NCBI GenBank assembly: GCA_003157895.1
Contig: PMKW01000156.1
Span: 1 to 12,793 of the forward strand
Source of the DNA: Methanoregula sp.
GTDB lineage: Archaea > Halobacteriota > Methanomicrobia > Methanomicrobiales > Methanospirillaceae
Direction of reading: 5' to 3'
Length of the DNA: 12,793 nt
Position 1 is the stretch's first letter. Every line of letters begins with the position of its first letter. A program made the translations under genes and the position numbers. Below are positions 12,350 to 12,793 of the stretch, piece after piece. Below the pieces are notes generated by a model that had not been told where the DNA came from, did no database searches, and saw only the letters and a program-made list of their open reading frames with translations.

Positions 12350-12793
12350 TTACCGCTTTTTCTTGCGGTACTGATATACGACATAAATAATCCCTATAAT
12401 CACTGCGATAATAAATGACAGGTAGATAGGATTGGAGATTATCTTGGTAATCCCTGCTGGTGCAGTTACATCCACTTTGACTTTCATCGTATCCGATATG
12501 TAGGTATTATCAAGAGCATCCCGGTAGCGTATTTCTGAATCGAGACCATATTCTTTGATAGTTGCTGCACTATCAACACTGACGACAAATGATACTGTTT
12601 TGGATTCCCCGGCTTTGAGATCCCCGATATATGCGGTGTCGTCATTACTGGTAAAGGGATCAACGGCACTGATCCTCGCCTGTGCACTATAGACATCAGT
12701 ATCCCCGGTGTTCTTATATTCAACAGTAATGACGTGTTTATTTCCCGGGTTCATCTCTCCGGGGGGGGATATTATGGAAAAATCAACTTTCCC
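12350..12793 (-). CDS. C-terminal part of a membrane-anchored surface protein, CARDB/COG1361-like (5' end outside window)
   Basis: The frame is open from the window edge to the stop, giving 147 residues of a longer protein. The visible part opens with VDFSIISPPGEMNPGNKHVI. It continues with the pattern of a CARDB/NEW3-like beta-sandwich: ITVEYKNTGDTDVYSAQARI, GDLKAGESKTVSFVVSVD, then RYRDALDNTYISDTMKVKVDV. Such domains are common in COG1361-type S-layer-associated proteins of methanogens. A single transmembrane helix (about YLSFIIAVIIGIIYVVYQY) near the C-terminus is followed by RKKKR, so the domain faces outside and the tail is cytoplasmic. An internal ATG at 12754 is not the true start, since the frame and the domain continue upstream. 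A run of eight G (12761-12768) lies within the coding part. Function is unknown; adhesion or membrane transport partners are possible. Confidence 0.7.
   Translation of the reverse strand, partial: GKVDFSIISPPGEMNPGNKHVITVEYKNTGDTDVYSAQARISAVDPFTSNDDTAYIGDLKAGESKTVSFVVSVDSAATIKEYGLDSEIRYRDALDNTYISDTMKVKVDVTAPAGITKIISNPIYLSFIIAVIIGIIYVVYQYRKKKR

Noticed and set aside
1..12793. CRISPR arrays, insertion sequences, tRNA or rRNA genes
   Set aside because: No regularly spaced repeats, transposase motifs, cloverleaf-like or rRNA-like stretches were seen on either strand by eye.

Overview
The window looks like chromosomal DNA of a methanogenic euryarchaeon, most likely of the order Methanomicrobiales. 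The evidence is the archaeal gene set (proteasome alpha, L15e, L37Ae, RpoP, RNase P proteins, SBDS, Pcc1, prefoldin beta), archaeal TATA boxes and GGTGA/GGAG ribosome sites, T-rich terminators and the overall protein style. The order is inferred; the genus cannot be read from this sequence. No rRNA, tRNA, CRISPR array or insertion sequence was seen.

Left part (1-3440): a branched-chain amino acid type (HAAT) ABC importer. livK (binding lipoprotein), livH and livM (permeases) run leftward. The first 27 bases on the + strand read as the last codons of a LivF/LivG-type ATPase, so the ATPase genes probably converge on livM from outside the window. Two perfect 17-bp palindromes of the form ATGC-N9-GCAT lie just upstream of livK and of livH and are the best candidate operator pair in the window.

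Middle left (3441-5447): a repeat-rich non-coding stretch, a small four-cysteine protein of unknown function (+), a stand-alone RelA/SpoT-type HD hydrolase resembling MESH1 (-), a divergent 39-codon open frame (+), and prefoldin beta (-) with its own promoter.

Centre (5809-9930): the archaeal translation/proteasome/RNA-processing superoperon, transcribed leftward: rpl15e, RNase P component 3 (Rpp30), RNase P component 2 (Pop5), psmA, SBDS, rpl37ae, rpoP, pcc1. Spacing is tight, with ATGA and TAATG overlaps at the Rpp30-Pop5-psmA junctions. In many archaea the exosome genes rrp4, rrp41 and rrp42 sit between SBDS and rpl37ae; here only 43 bp separate those genes, so this is an exosome superoperon without the exosome. 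The Brix/Imp4 gene often found after rpoP is also absent. Pop5 carries a C-terminal extension of about 64 residues.

Right part (9930-12793): a 32-codon single-membrane-helix open frame (+) with its own hairpin terminator converges on ilvD (-), a dihydroxy-acid dehydratase of the Escherichia coli [4Fe-4S] type. The window ends inside the C-terminal part of a membrane-anchored surface protein with a CARDB/COG1361-like domain (-), which contains a run of eight G. ilvD (branched-chain amino acid synthesis) and the liv importer are related by pathway but are far apart here, and no shared control site was found between them.
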